A stretch of DNA of 64,000 nucleotides from Nitrospirota bacterium (GTDB lineage Bacteria > Nitrospirota > Thermodesulfovibrionia > Thermodesulfovibrionales > Dissulfurispiraceae), in the NCBI GenBank assembly GCA_004321915.1, contig SCQE01000071.1, positions 1 through 64,000 of the forward strand. Reading direction: 5' to 3'. A program made the position numbers and the translations under genes. The notes below the pieces were generated by a model. The model was not told where the DNA came from, searched no databases, and saw only the letters and a program-made list of their open reading frames with translations. Each line of letters opens with the position of its first letter. Positions within the stretch are counted from its first letter, which is position 1. Below are positions 24,120 through 33,597 of the stretch, one piece after another.

Positions 24120-27050
24120 TCACACCTCTATTGTAAACTCGGCGCCTTTGCCGGTATTTTTGACAGAAAGTTTTCCGCCAATATTCTTCTCTATGATTAT
24201 TTTTGCCATATAGAGGCCGATGCCGGTGCCTTTGCCTTCGGGCTTTGTCGTGAAATACGGTTCGAATATCCGGTTCATTGTGCCCTCGGGGATGCCGCCG
24301 CCGTTATCTTCGATCCGTATGACTGTTCTTTCCTGCTCTTTCGAGAGCGTCACTTCGATGGCCCCGTTGTAGTTGTAAAGCAGTTCCCCCTGCAAATTGT
24401 TCCTTTTCTCCATGATTGCGTCTTTGGCGTTGTTTATTATGTTAAGGATTACCTGTTCGAACTCGTTTTTATAGGTCGTAACCATCAGTTCCCCGCACGC
24501 CACCGAATCGCGCGTATCGACAAAGGGTTTCCCGTTAAGCTTTGTCGTTATATTGTGCTCTTTGAGCTGTGCGGCAACGAGCGTCAATACATCCGCAACT
24601 GCAAGAGACAAGTCGAACTCGGTCTTGTCTTTCGAAGGGCTGAAGAAATTTCTGAAGTCATCTATGGTCCGTGACATAAACCTTATCTGGCCCATCGATT
24701 TGTTTACGACTTCGGTTATTCTTTGCTTGTTAAGCTCGCCGTAATCGTAAAGGTCGCCTATGCTCTGCACCAGCAGGCCCAAGACATTAAGGGGCTGTCT
24801 CCACTGGTGGGCTATCGCGCCTATCATCTCCCCCATAGCTGCCATCTTGGACTGCTGGATCAGGATATGCTCGTTCCTGCGCCTTTCTTCAACCTCTTCC
24901 CTGACACGTTTTTCAAGGCTTTCCGCCAGATCTTCCAGCTGTAATGTGCGTCTGTGCAAGGCCGCCTGCATGGTCTTCAGTTCGGTCACGTCGCGAGCTG
25001 TAGCATATGTGATGCCCTCGGTTATGTTGTAAGCGGCACGCCATGACAGCCAGCGTAGAGAGCCGTCTTTGCATATATAGCGATTTTCGAAGTTAAGCGT
25101 AAAGCCCTTTCGTAATTGCCTCGCCATTTCATCGAGGGTCGCCTGTTTGTCGTCGGGATGCACGAAGTCTATGAAGGGCTTGGACACAAGCTCTGCTTCG
25201 GAATATCCTAGTGTTTCAGTGCAGGCGGGGTTTGTCCTGATAAAGGCCCCGTTCGGGTCCGCGATTAACATCAGGTCTGCGGATGTCACGAAAAATTTGA
25301 AGAACTGCTCCCTCTCCGTTTCGAGTATCTTGCGTTCGGTTATGTCTTCCAGAAGCCAGATAGACCCTTCGGACAGGTTTTCGGCGTTTATGGCCTGAGC
25401 AATAAGTCGACATGATATAAAAGTGCCGTCTCTCTTTTTCATCAGGCATTCTTCTTTATACACTTCCCCTTCCGCAAGTTTCGCGTACCCTTCCAAGCCT
25501 ATGGTCATATATTCATCGTTGTCGGCGTAAAACCGCTTCGTGTCCTCTCCGATAAGTTCTGCTTCGGTGTATCCGAACATTTCTGCCAGCACATTGTTGG
25601 CCCAGACTATTTTTCTGTCTTTTGCGAACAGTACGCCGATGGCCAGATTGTCGAGTATTATTCTCTGCTCATGCATCAATTGAGCAAGCCTGTTTTCGAA
25701 TGTCTTGCGGTCGGTAACATCGTGGATTATGGAGTAGAGTAATGTTTTCCCGTCTGTTTGTATCGGTCCGGAATAAACCTCGACGTCCTTTACGGACCCG
25801 TCAGCCATTCTATGTTGGAAAACAAAATAGTTGCGGTTTTGGGTCCTCGCCGACTCCATCTCTTCATGCACTTTGTCGGCCCCAAGGGTGTTTATATCGC
25901 TTATTTTCATTTTTGTCAGTTCTTCGATGCTCCAGCCGTAAAAGGTCGAGGCCGCGATATTAGCGTCGATGATCCTGCCATCAGACGGGTCTATGACAAA
26001 GGCGGTTGTTTTTAACTCATGAAAAATGCTGCTGTAAAACGCGGCTTTTTTATTCCGGCTGTAAAGACTTATCCCTAACCCTGTGGAAAGAATGGCAACT
26101 ATCACAAAGGCCATAGTATTAAGGCTGCTCCGGTTGATGGGCTTATAGGCTTCGGATAGATCGGTTTTTGAAATGAGCACCCACGGGGTTTCGGGTATCC
26201 TCCTGTTGAATGTCAGTACCGGGACATTCCTGTAGTCAACGCCTTCGATGAAACCCTCTTTGCCTTTTACTGCCTGCACTGCGGGGACCTCATCCTGCGT
26301 GAGCGGAAGACGCAGCGACAGAGCCGTGTTCTTCATATTGTTCAGGTCATTAAGATAGAGCGCGTCATTCCCATCCTGTCTTAAAAGCACGGTTTCGGAG
26401 GTCTTGCTCGGTACCGGCCATGTCTTGATCAACGGGTATAGGAATTTGTTAGGGTCCAATAAGAGCATGATCCCACCGATAGGGTGTCTGTTTTTTTCCT
26501 TTGATGTAAACATCGGAATGAAAAGCCCTATATGGATCTCTCCGTTTTTTTCATCCCTGTGAAGGTCTCCAAAGATTATCTCTTTTGTTTCTATGGCTTT
26601 GTTTGCCAGCTCGATATGCTGGTCGTAATTATTAACGGGCTCTATCGTGGACAATACCACCTTGCCTTTCAGGTCGAAAACCGCGACCTCTTTATGCTCG
26701 TAAGCGTCTTTGTTCATCAAGAGATATGTCGTCAATTCTTTTTTGATGGCCGTAGTGGCGGGGTCATTCAGGAAGGTATGGATCTGAGACCCCCTGAACA
26801 GGTTGTTGGATATGTAAAAGGCTTCTTTGAACCTTTCCTTTCTCCATTGGACAATATCGTTCACTTTTAGGTTGCAGACGGATGCAAGTTCAGCCCGCGT
26901 ATGGTCCAAGGCGGCTTTCTTATAGTTGTTATGGTAGGAGTATCCGGCAATGATCACTATCAAAGAGAGGATGAGAAAGATAAAGACAAGCGGAAACGGA
27001 AGCTCTCTTTTATTTGTCCGCAAAGCCTGTATGTTTTTGCTGTCGGTCAC
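24120..27050 (-). CDS. Membrane sensor histidine kinase with Cache-like and three PAS domains
   Basis: A 976-residue protein. The first membrane span is LVFIFLILSLIVIIAGYS near residue 20. A periplasmic sensor of about 260 residues resembles a Cache/PAS fold (WRKERFKEAFYISNNLFRGS; VYD-type segments), then a second span near 312-332. PAS domains follow at about 340-455, 460-580 and 590-705. The phosphoacceptor is in MIGAIAHQWRQPLNVLGLLV, the HWRQP variant of HisKA, and the ATPase has IIEKNIGGKLSVKNTGKG and the G boxes NGGGIPEGT and GKGTGIGLYM. The receiver gene downstream is the presumed target. Ligand unknown. Confidence 0.9.
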   Translation of the reverse strand: MTDSKNIQALRTNKRELPFPLVFIFLILSLIVIIAGYSYHNNYKKAALDHTRAELASVCNLKVNDIVQWRKERFKEAFYISNNLFRGSQIHTFLNDPATTAIKKELTTYLLMNKDAYEHKEVAVFDLKGKVVLSTIEPVNNYDQHIELANKAIETKEIIFGDLHRDEKNGEIHIGLFIPMFTSKEKNRHPIGGIMLLLDPNKFLYPLIKTWPVPSKTSETVLLRQDGNDALYLNDLNNMKNTALSLRLPLTQDEVPAVQAVKGKEGFIEGVDYRNVPVLTFNRRIPETPWVLISKTDLSEAYKPINRSSLNTMAFVIVAILSTGLGISLYSRNKKAAFYSSIFHELKTTAFVIDPSDGRIIDANIAASTFYGWSIEELTKMKISDINTLGADKVHEEMESARTQNRNYFVFQHRMADGSVKDVEVYSGPIQTDGKTLLYSIIHDVTDRKTFENRLAQLMHEQRIILDNLAIGVLFAKDRKIVWANNVLAEMFGYTEAELIGEDTKRFYADNDEYMTIGLEGYAKLAEGEVYKEECLMKKRDGTFISCRLIAQAINAENLSEGSIWLLEDITERKILETEREQFFKFFVTSADLMLIADPNGAFIRTNPACTETLGYSEAELVSKPFIDFVHPDDKQATLDEMARQLRKGFTLNFENRYICKDGSLRWLSWRAAYNITEGITYATARDVTELKTMQAALHRRTLQLEDLAESLEKRVREEVEERRRNEHILIQQSKMAAMGEMIGAIAHQWRQPLNVLGLLVQSIGDLYDYGELNKQRITEVVNKSMGQIRFMSRTIDDFRNFFSPSKDKTEFDLSLAVADVLTLVAAQLKEHNITTKLNGKPFVDTRDSVACGELMVTTYKNEFEQVILNIINNAKDAIMEKRNNLQGELLYNYNGAIEVTLSKEQERTVIRIEDNGGGIPEGTMNRIFEPYFTTKPEGKGTGIGLYMAKIIIEKNIGGKLSVKNTGKGAEFTIEV

Positions 27051-27174
27051 TTATATCACCCTAAACTCTTTAATGCAGCCTAATCGGGGCCGATGCGCCT
27101 TAATCGTTATGGTGTCGGTAAGCCTCGTTTAAAGTCAGGTCCTTTTCGGTACGGAAGACTTAAGAGAAAAGCGG

Positions 27175-27201
27175 TTTTGATCAGTTGCAACCTCTTATAA
27201 T
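27175..27201 (+). promoter_or_regulatory. Possible promoter for tyrS
   Basis: TTTTGA (27175-27180) and TATAAT (27196-27201), 15 bases apart, in the 262-base divergent gap between the sensor kinase and tyrS. The -10 is perfect; the -35 and spacing are weak. I see no T-box-like leader. Confidence 0.3.
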
Positions 27202-27312
27202 CAAGAATATCAGGATACTTAGTGATTGTCAACTTGATTTATACAGGCAAACCCCTGCAAATCCATAATTGCGAATTGACCTTGCTGTTTATGACTGTTT
27301 AATATATCAGTC

Positions 27313-28515
27313 ATGCTTTCACCCGAAAAACAGTTGGAGACCATCAAGCGCGGAGCTGTCGAGGTAATACACGAGAAAACTCTCCTCGCAAAGCTCGAAA
27401 AGTCGCTAAAAGAGCGCAGGCCGCTCAAAGTCAAGGCCGGCTTTGATCCTACGGCCCCGGACATCCATCTGGGACATACGGTCCTGCTCGAAAAGATGAG
27501 ACAGTTTCAGGAACTCGGTCATGAGGTGACTTTTCTGATAGGAGATTTTACAGGCATGATAGGCGATCCTACAGGCAAATCCGAGACTAGGAAGCCTTTG
27601 ACAAGAGAAGAAATCGCAAAGAACGCCGAAACTTATAAAGAGCAGGTCTTTAAGGTGCTCGATCCTCAAAAGACGGTCATCCGCTTCAACAGCGAGTGGC
27701 TCACCGGCCTGTCTCTCATGGATGTAGTAAAACTGCAGGCAAAACAGACGGTGGCGCGAATGCTTGAACGTGAAGATTTTAAACAGCGCTTTCATTCGCA
27801 AAGCCCGATAAGCCTGCATGAGTTCATGTATCCGCTGCTTCAAGGGTATGATTCCGTCGCGCTCCGTTCGGATGTCGAAATAGGGGGGACCGACCAGCGC
27901 TTCAATCTTCTTATGGGCAGGGAGATGCAGGAGGAGTACGGCCGGCCGCCGCAGACGGTCGTGATGCTTCCGCTGCTGGAGGGCCTCGACGGCGTTAAGA
28001 AGATGTCCAAGAGCCTCGGAAACTACATAGGCATCTCGGAGCCTGCGAAGGAGATTTACGGAAAGCTTATGTCGGTAAGCGACAATCTGATGATCAAATA
28101 TTACGAACTGCTCAGCCATATAAGCACCGACGGATTCAAGGGGCTTAAAGAGGGCGTAAAATCCGGGGCGGTCCATCCCAAAAAAGCAAAGGAAGACCTT
28201 GCCCTTGAAATAACCGCGAGGTATTGGGGAAATGAGGCGGCTTTACATGCAAAGCAGGAATTCGAGCATCTGTTCAAAGATAAGGGGACACCTGAGGACA
28301 TGCCCGAGATCCGGATCGAGTGGGAAGGCGATATGTGGCTGCCTCAGATGATGAAGCTTGCGGGCCTTGTCCCGAGTACGGGCGAGGCGATGAGACTTAT
28401 TAAGCAGGGTGGAGTGAGTGTTGACGATAAAAAGGTCGACGATCCGCAAAAAAAACTGCCGAAAGGCAGTTACGTAATAAAGGCCGGCAAAAGAAAATTC
28501 GCTAAAGTTTTTTAA
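27313..28515 (+). CDS. tyrS: Tyrosyl-tRNA synthetase
   Basis: Charges tRNA-Tyr with tyrosine. In the 400 residues the class I signature is [17 protein letters not shown] (HIGH) and the second is [12 protein letters not shown] (KMSKS). [14 protein letters not shown] and [14 protein letters not shown] are conserved active-site stretches. The C-terminal 65 residues form an S4 RNA-binding domain ([19 protein letters not shown]). It is convergent with the flavin oxidoreductase gene, 12 bases apart, with no clear terminator between. Confidence 0.96.
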   Translation: MLSPEKQLETIKRGAVEVIHEKTLLAKLEKSLKERRPLKVKAGFDPTAPDIHLGHTVLLEKMRQFQELGHEVTFLIGDFTGMIGDPTGKSETRKPLTREEIAKNAETYKEQVFKVLDPQKTVIRFNSEWLTGLSLMDVVKLQAKQTVARMLEREDFKQRFHSQSPISLHEFMYPLLQGYDSVALRSDVEIGGTDQRFNLLMGREMQEEYGRPPQTVVMLPLLEGLDGVKKMSKSLGNYIGISEPAKEIYGKLMSVSDNLMIKYYELLSHISTDGFKGLKEGVKSGAVHPKKAKEDLALEITARYWGNEAALHAKQEFEHLFKDKGTPEDMPEIRIEWEGDMWLPQMMKLAGLVPSTGEAMRLIKQGGVSVDDKKVDDPQKKLPKGSYVIKAGKRKFAKVF

Positions 28516-28527
28516 GCGGCAATACGG

Positions 28528-29655
28528 TCAGCGCCGGTCCGCGTTGCTGACCGCAAGCCTGCCGGTCAGTTCTTCCATAAGCTCTTTAACGCTCATGATC
28601 CTGTCGACCCTGTAAGCGTTCTGCCCTACGGTGTATAGGGGCTCTTCCTTGTCAGGGTTATAACCGGCCGAACTCAACAGCCCGTTGCATATGCAGAAAT
28701 GGTGGGCGTTGCTCTCTTTTGCATGACAGACGGTGAATTTGCCCTCTTTGTCTTTAAGCAACACATAGCCCTTATCGCACTTTGGGGGCCTCGACCGCTT
28801 TAGCGCCGAAACATACATAGGACATTGTTTTATGACCCTGAAAGGAAGTCCGCACGGTGAACCCGGGTCATTGGCCACAAGTATGTCCTCTTCTTTAGCG
28901 TCGATAACGGCTTGTTTGTATTCGTCCGAAGCGCTGCTTTCATCCGTTGCCAGAAAACGGGTGCCCATCTGGACGCCGTCTGCGCCCATCTTTAAAAAAC
29001 GCACTATATCTTCATAGGTGTATATTCCGCCTGCCGCAATAACCGGAAAGTCTCCGTACTTGCGCGCCACATCTTTTACAGGAGGCAGAAGGTTTTCAAG
29101 CCTGTTTTCTTCGAGATCAAGCTGTTCCATCTTGAAGCCGAGATGGCCCCCTGCCAAAGGGCCTTCGAGTACAACCGCATCAGGCCTGTAACCCAGCTTT
29201 TCCCATTTTTTGCATATGATCTCCAAGGCCCTTACGGAAGAAACAATCGGGATGAGCGCGGTGTCTTTGGGGTTTTGGATAGAGGGAAGGGAAACCGGCA
29301 ATCCCGCCCCGGATATCACTGCATCGGCCCCGGCATCTAGCGCCCCCTTAACGGAATCATTGTAGTCTCTTGCGAGGGCGCCCATAACATTGATCCCGGC
29401 ATAACCGCCGGACGCCTTGGAAAGCGCGACCTCCGCATATGCCGCCTCGTAACTGTTGTACCGCCTGCCGTCCCTCTTGGATATGACCCTGTCGATGCAT
29501 GCGCTCGAAACGATGCCTAGTCCGCCTTCACGCGCCACGGCGCTTGCAAGGGGAGCGAGAGAAACACCGACTCCCATGCCGCCCTGTACTATCGGGTACG
29601 GCATGACTTTGCCTTTTATGACAAGCTTGGGCAGTGTTTGTTTATCAGAATCCAT
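28528..29655 (-). CDS. NAD(P)H-dependent flavin oxidoreductase (nitronate monooxygenase family)
   Basis: A TIM-barrel FMN enzyme of 375 residues in the 2-nitropropane dioxygenase/FabK-like family. It starts with IVQGGMGVGVSLAPLASAV; the glycine-rich FMN site is PVIAAGGIYTYEDIVRFL and GADGVQMGTRFLATDES. HLGFKMEQLD carries the His seen in nitronate-oxidising members. A Cys-rich tail (CPMYVSALKRSRPPKCDKG and CHAKESNAHHFCICNG) is less usual and could bind a metal. The true substrate is not predictable. The 110-base AT-rich gap upstream likely holds its promoter. Confidence 0.85.
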   Translation of the reverse strand: MDSDKQTLPKLVIKGKVMPYPIVQGGMGVGVSLAPLASAVAREGGLGIVSSACIDRVISKRDGRRYNSYEAAYAEVALSKASGGYAGINVMGALARDYNDSVKGALDAGADAVISGAGLPVSLPSIQNPKDTALIPIVSSVRALEIICKKWEKLGYRPDAVVLEGPLAGGHLGFKMEQLDLEENRLENLLPPVKDVARKYGDFPVIAAGGIYTYEDIVRFLKMGADGVQMGTRFLATDESSASDEYKQAVIDAKEEDILVANDPGSPCGLPFRVIKQCPMYVSALKRSRPPKCDKGYVLLKDKEGKFTVCHAKESNAHHFCICNGLLSSAGYNPDKEEPLYTVGQNAYRVDRIMSVKELMEELTGRLAVSNADRR

Positions 29656-29765
29656 TAGTGTCCCTTAAAATAGCCTATTTTTTTGTAATCTTGTATAATC
29701 GCTTATTATCATATGTTTAATCAAGCATAACAGCACAAACAAAATAAAAACGGGGTGCTATTTGC

Positions 29766-30101
29766 TCAGTGATGACCGGCCTCGGAATGGCCGCCGGCAA
29801 TGATATAAACGACCTCTTCGGGTCCTTTATTTTCCAAAAAACATTCGTTCTCGCCCGTAATATGGATCGCATTGCCGTTTTTCAGCGCCAAGGAAAAAAA
29901 ACCGCTGACTTCAATGTCTCCGTTTACTGCAAGGACCATTTCTTCGTGGCCCTTACCCGGTTTTATAAGCCGGCCCTTTTGTCCCGGACGCAGTATCCCG
30001 TAAATCATGTAACAGGCGTGGGTCCCTGAATCTTCGGAACCTAAAATATATTCGCCGGATTCTGCCTTGGACGCCTTTTCTCTAAGTTCGAATGTCTTCA
30101 T
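29766..30101 (-). CDS. Small cupin-domain protein
   Basis: A 111-residue single-domain protein with a cupin barrel: GTHACYMIYGILRPGQKGR, the glycine turn KPGKGHEEMVLAVNGDIEV, and the second half GNAIHITGENECFLENKG followed by YIIAGGH. His residues in both motifs may bind a metal, though the set is not the canonical HxHx3-4E. It lies 13 bases after argJ and is probably the last gene of that unit. Function unknown. Confidence 0.75.
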   Translation of the reverse strand: MKTFELREKASKAESGEYILGSEDSGTHACYMIYGILRPGQKGRLIKPGKGHEEMVLAVNGDIEVSGFFSLALKNGNAIHITGENECFLENKGPEEVVYIIAGGHSEAGHH

Positions 30102-30114
30102 GGTTTTTTGTCCT

Positions 30115-31293
30115 CTAGGTCCTGTATTCGGCGTTTATTCTGACATAATCCTCAGAAAAGTCGCAGGTGAGCACTCGCGTGGAATTCTTGGCGAGTTTCA
30201 GGTCCACAACGAGTTTTACCTCGTCGGTCCTCAGTTTTCTGTTTGCTTCCGCGTCTTTTCCGTTTGTGGTCCCCCTTGAAACTACTTTTACCCCGTTTAT
30301 GAATATATCTATCCTGTCTTCTTTAATATCTATTCCAGCCCTTCCTATGGCCGCCATTATCCGGCCCCAGTTCGCGTCATTGCCGTAAAAGGCTGTTTTA
30401 ACCAGCATGGAATTGGCGATTGCAAATGCGGCCTTCGCCCCCTCTTTTTCGTTCTTTGCGTTTTTTATATTGATCTCGATAAGCTTTGTCGCGCCTTCGC
30501 CGTCCTTTACTATCATTTTCGACAACTCATATACCATCGTAGAGAGCGCCGACTCGAATTTGGGATAAGAAGGCGATTTCAGCGTTATGGGAATGTTTTC
30601 GGCTGCGCCGTTTGCCATGGCCAGCACAGTGTCGTTTGTGGACATGTCCCCGTCGATCGTAATCAGGTTGAACGAACGGTTCACGGCGTTTTTTAAAGCG
30701 CTTTGAAGGGCGGCTTTTTGGACCGAAGCGTCGGTAACGATGAAACACAGCATGGTGGCCATGTTGGGGCTTATCATTCCCGCGCCTTTGCAGACGCCCG
30801 AGATCGTTATTTTTTTGCCGTCAACCGTCAGCTGCCTATGCGAAGTTTTCGCAAAGGTGTCCGTAGTCATTATCGCTGTGGCCACATCCAGAAACGAATG
30901 CCTGTTTGCCTTGTCCGCGAGTTCCGGTATTTTTGCTTTTATTCTGTCCATAGGCATCGGCGTACCGATCACCCCGGTGGAACAGACATAGACCGCCGAA
31001 GGTTTAAGTCCCAAAGCAGAGGCCGTAAGTTCGGACATAGCAACGGCATCGTCCATTCCGCGCACCCCGGTGCAGGCGTTTGCGTTTCCGCTGTTTACAA
31101 CGACGGCATTGCCCTTGCCGGAACGGATTTTTTGCATATCGAGGCGTACGGGCGCGGCCTTGACCTTATTCAGCGTGAACATGCCGGCCATGACGCATTC
31201 GCTTTCAGAGTAAATAAGCGCGAGGTCTTTCCTGCCCGGTTTTTTGACCGCAGCCTCTACCGCAGAAAAAACAAATCCTTGGGGCGTCTTCAT
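30115..31293 (-). CDS. argJ: Bifunctional ornithine acetyltransferase / N-acetylglutamate synthase
   Basis: Runs the cyclic arginine pathway by moving acetyl from N-acetylornithine to glutamate. In 392 residues the self-cleavage site is in [16 protein letters not shown], where the bond before Thr is cut to give alpha and beta chains. Other ArgJ stretches are [28 protein letters not shown] and [15 protein letters not shown]. The C-terminus ends [15 protein letters not shown] as in the family. It overlaps argC by ATGA, so the two are translated together. Confidence 0.95.
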   Translation of the reverse strand: MKTPQGFVFSAVEAAVKKPGRKDLALIYSESECVMAGMFTLNKVKAAPVRLDMQKIRSGKGNAVVVNSGNANACTGVRGMDDAVAMSELTASALGLKPSAVYVCSTGVIGTPMPMDRIKAKIPELADKANRHSFLDVATAIMTTDTFAKTSHRQLTVDGKKITISGVCKGAGMISPNMATMLCFIVTDASVQKAALQSALKNAVNRSFNLITIDGDMSTNDTVLAMANGAAENIPITLKSPSYPKFESALSTMVYELSKMIVKDGEGATKLIEINIKNAKNEKEGAKAAFAIANSMLVKTAFYGNDANWGRIMAAIGRAGIDIKEDRIDIFINGVKVVSRGTTNGKDAEANRKLRTDEVKLVVDLKLAKNSTRVLTCDFSEDYVRINAEYRT

Positions 31294-32330
31294 GGATAGA
31301 GCGCCGGCCCTTTAAGGGCGGTGGTTTCTTCAAAGCCCATCATAAGGTTCATATTATGCACCGCCTGCCCTGACGCGCCTTTTACGAGGTTGTCTATGGC
31401 GGATACCACTATCAAAGTGTTTGTCCGTTTGTTCACTTTCAGTCCTATCTCGCAGTAATTGCTTCCGCGAACATTTTTAGCATTCGGGTATTTGCCCTCA
31501 TCGAGCACATTCACAAAGGGCTCGTTTTCATAAGCCGCCCTGTATTTCGAGAGGATGGAGGCCGTATCCTCATCTTTTTTAAGCTTGGCATACATGGTGG
31601 ATACTATCCCCCTGTCCATCGGCACAAGGTGGGGCGTGAAATTTATCGTCAACTTCTTTCCGGCAACCGCAGATAGTTCCTGTTCTATTTCCGGCGTATG
31701 CCTGTGGACCGCTATCCCGTAAGCCTTGAATCCTTCGTTCACCTCACAGTAAGCGAAAGCTACGTCAGCTTTACGTCCTGCCCCCGAGGCGCCCGATTTG
31801 GAATCCACGATTATCGTTTCCGGATCGATAAGCCCTTCCCTCAGCGCAGGCGTAAGCCCCAATATCGCGCTTGTCGGATAGCAGCCGGGGTTTGCTATGA
31901 GCGATGCCTTTTTGATTTGCTCCCTGTAAAGTTCGGGAAGCCCGTAAACCCCTTTCTTAAGGGTTTCGGTGAAATTATGCTTTGTCTTGTACCACTCTTC
32001 ATAAACGGCGGCGTCCCTCAGCCTGAAATCGGCCGAAAGGTCCACAGTTTTTTTACCGTTCTCAACAAAAAAGTTTACGGCCTCCTGAGAGGCTGCGTGC
32101 GGCAGGGCAAGGAAGAACAGGTCTGCCTTTAAGAGAAGTTTTTCCCTGTCGAGCGGTTCGAAGACCGAACCGGAGTAGTTTATAAGATGGGGGAACAGGT
32201 CCGTGACCCGCTTGCCCGCAGATTGTTCCGAGGTCACGGCCGTAACCGAAACAAGCGGGTGCCCCGCAAGTATCCTCAGCAGCTCCGCTCCTGTGTAACC
32301 GCTTCCTCCGCAAATAGCAACTTTTAACAT
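31290..32330 (-). CDS. argC: N-acetyl-gamma-glutamyl-phosphate reductase
   Basis: NADPH-dependent reductase of arginine synthesis, about 346 residues. The nucleotide fold is [18 protein letters not shown] at the N-terminus. The catalytic Cys is in [14 protein letters not shown], and [11 protein letters not shown] with [10 protein letters not shown] are conserved. I start at ATG 32330, where GGGGA lies five bases upstream; a longer frame back to 32369 would run through the hairpin terminator. That terminator ends just 14 bases before the start codon, leaving no room for a promoter. Expression therefore depends on read-through or a promoter inside rpsI. Confidence 0.94.
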   Translation of the reverse strand: MLKVAICGGSGYTGAELLRILAGHPLVSVTAVTSEQSAGKRVTDLFPHLINYSGSVFEPLDREKLLLKADLFFLALPHAASQEAVNFFVENGKKTVDLSADFRLRDAAVYEEWYKTKHNFTETLKKGVYGLPELYREQIKKASLIANPGCYPTSAILGLTPALREGLIDPETIIVDSKSGASGAGRKADVAFAYCEVNEGFKAYGIAVHRHTPEIEQELSAVAGKKLTINFTPHLVPMDRGIVSTMYAKLKKDEDTASILSKYRAAYENEPFVNVLDEGKYPNAKNVRGSNYCEIGLKVNKRTNTLIVVSAIDNLVKGASGQAVHNMNLMMGFEETTALKGPALYP

Positions 32331-32343
32331 AAAATTCCCCATT

Positions 32344-32383
32344 AAAAAAGCCACAGAGAATATCCGCAAATATTCCCTGTGGC
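32344..32383 (-). terminator. Rho-independent terminator after rplM-rpsI
   Basis: On the minus strand, a 14-bp stem (32383-32370 with 32363-32350, one mismatch) around GCCACAG, loop TTGCGG, then six T (32349-32344). It ends directly upstream of the argC ribosome site. Confidence 0.85.
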
Positions 32384-32400
32384 TGAATTCTGCAGATGAC

Positions 32401-32793
32401 TTATCTCTTGGAGAACTGGAATCTCCTTCTCGCGCCTTTCAATCCGTATTTCTTTCTCTCGACCTCTCTCGGATCTCTCGTCAGGAGGCCTTCTTTTTTA
32501 AGTTTGGTCTTGTTGTCCGCATCGAGCTCCACCAGTGCGCGCGCTATGCCATGTCTCAAAGCGCCGGCTTGACCGCTTAGTCCTCCGCCGGTCACATTGG
32601 CGACGATGTCGTACTGTGCGCCGACTCCGGTCACATTCAGCGGCTGCCTGATTATCATGCGGAGCGTTTCGCGCGGGAAATAGCTGTCGACATCCTTATT
32701 GTTGACCATAATCCTGCCTTTGCCGGCCGTTATGGTGACCCTTGCCACCGCTCTCTTTCTTCTGCCTGTTGCGTTTTCCTTTATCGAAGCCAT
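32401..32793 (-). CDS. rpsI: 30S ribosomal protein S9
   Basis: A 130-residue small-subunit protein. It begins with the family's [14 protein letters not shown] and ends in the basic tail [18 protein letters not shown], whose last residues reach the P-site t[18 protein letters not shown] is the conserved core. It follows rplM by 2 bases in the universally conserved L13-S9 pair. A strong terminator follows. Confidence 0.97.
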   Translation of the reverse strand: MASIKENATGRRKRAVARVTITAGKGRIMVNNKDVDSYFPRETLRMIIRQPLNVTGVGAQYDIVANVTGGGLSGQAGALRHGIARALVELDADNKTKLKKEGLLTRDPREVERKKYGLKGARRRFQFSKR

Positions 32794-32795
32794 TT

Positions 32796-33242
32796 TCAGT
32801 TACTCCTTGACTTTGTGATTTTGATGGTCTCGGGCTTCTGTGCAGCATGGTCGTGCTCAGCGCCCCGGTAAACCTTAAGTTTTTTTATCATGGCCCTTCC
32901 GAGCCTGTTTTTCGGGAGCATTCCCCAGACCGCATCGGTTATGACCTTCTCGGGCTCTTCGTTCATGCGGTCTTTGAGGGTCTTTTCTTTCAGGTTTCCC
33001 ATATAGCCCGTGTGGTGCTGATATACCTTGTCCGTGAGTTTATTGCCTGTGAGTTTTACCTTGTCGGCGTTGACTACGACGACAAAATCTCCTGCGTCTA
33101 TATTGGGAGTAAAGACAGGTTTGTGTTTTCCGCGAAGGTATGAAGCTATCTGCGACGCCATCCTGCCGAGCACCTCGCCGTCCGCGTCGACAACATACCA
33201 TTTTTGATTAATATCGTTTTTCTTTGCAAATACCGTTTTCAT
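32796..33242 (-). CDS. rplM: 50S ribosomal protein L13
   Basis: A 148-residue early-assembly protein of the large subunit. Recognisable stretches are [54 protein letters not shown] and [20 protein letters not shown]. It is first in the rplM-rpsI operon, with a good promoter 33-60 bases upstream. In many bacteria L13 represses its own operon; I see no clear leader structure here. Confidence 0.97.
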   Translation of the reverse strand: MKTVFAKKNDINQKWYVVDADGEVLGRMASQIASYLRGKHKPVFTPNIDAGDFVVVVNADKVKLTGNKLTDKVYQHHTGYMGNLKEKTLKDRMNEEPEKVITDAVWGMLPKNRLGRAMIKKLKVYRGAEHDHAAQKPETIKITKSRSN

Positions 33243-33273
33243 CTGAACACCTTCCTTGATTAAATGAGCATAT

Positions 33274-33303
33274 AAAATAAAAGAAATTACCGGTTTTTGT
33301 CAA
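33274..33303 (-). promoter_or_regulatory. Promoter for rplM-rpsI
   Basis: On the minus strand a perfect TTGACA (33303-33298), an 18-base spacer and TATTTT (33279-33274) lie upstream of rplM. Confidence 0.55.
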
Positions 33304-33353
33304 CAGCGGCCATATGTTCCGCTTTCCCGGCCTTTATCGGAGTGAAAGGAAAA

Positions 33354-33426
33354 TGGACGGTAGGGGATTCGAACCCCCGGCCCCCACGTTGCGAACGTGA
33401 TGCTCTCCCAGCTGAGCTAACCGCCC
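33354..33426 (-). tRNA. tRNA-Ala, anticodon CGC
   Basis: The 73 bases fold as a full cloverleaf: acceptor GGGCGGT with ACCGTCC, D stem GCTC/GAGC, anticodon stem TCACG/CGTGG with loop TTCGCAA, and T arm containing GGTTCGAATCC. The G3-U70 wobble pair in the acceptor is the alanine identity element. The anticodon CGC reads GCG. The CCA tail is not encoded: TTT follows the discriminator A. Confidence 0.95.
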
Positions 33427-33439
33427 TTATGTACGGTAT

Positions 33440-33469
33440 ATATTAGAGCTTAACGCAGGCCCCAGTCAA
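33440..33469 (-). promoter_or_regulatory. Promoter for tRNA-Ala
   Basis: Minus strand TTGACT (33469-33464), an 18-base spacer and TAATAT (33445-33440), about 14 bases before the mature tRNA 5' end. Confidence 0.55.
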
Positions 33470-33507
33470 TTTACAAAAAGAGCCTGAACATGTTTTAATG
33501 GCACTAT

Positions 33508-33541
33508 ATAAATAAGAAGTCCCGATAAATAAGAAGTCCCG
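33508..33541. repeat. Perfect 17-bp tandem duplication upstream of chemoreceptor gene
   Basis: ATAAATAAGAAGTCCCG occurs twice head to tail (33508-33524 and 33525-33541), 57 bases before the chemoreceptor start. It could be a simple slippage product or a doubled binding site. Confidence 0.8.
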
Positions 33542-33597
33542 GTTTCTTGAGATTGCTGCAGCGTATTCGACCTTTCGGATTTTCATAGGGAGAGATT

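Noticed and set aside
27051-27312. T-box or other riboswitch before tyrS
   Set aside because: No specifier loop, T-box sequence or terminator/antiterminator pair could be made out.
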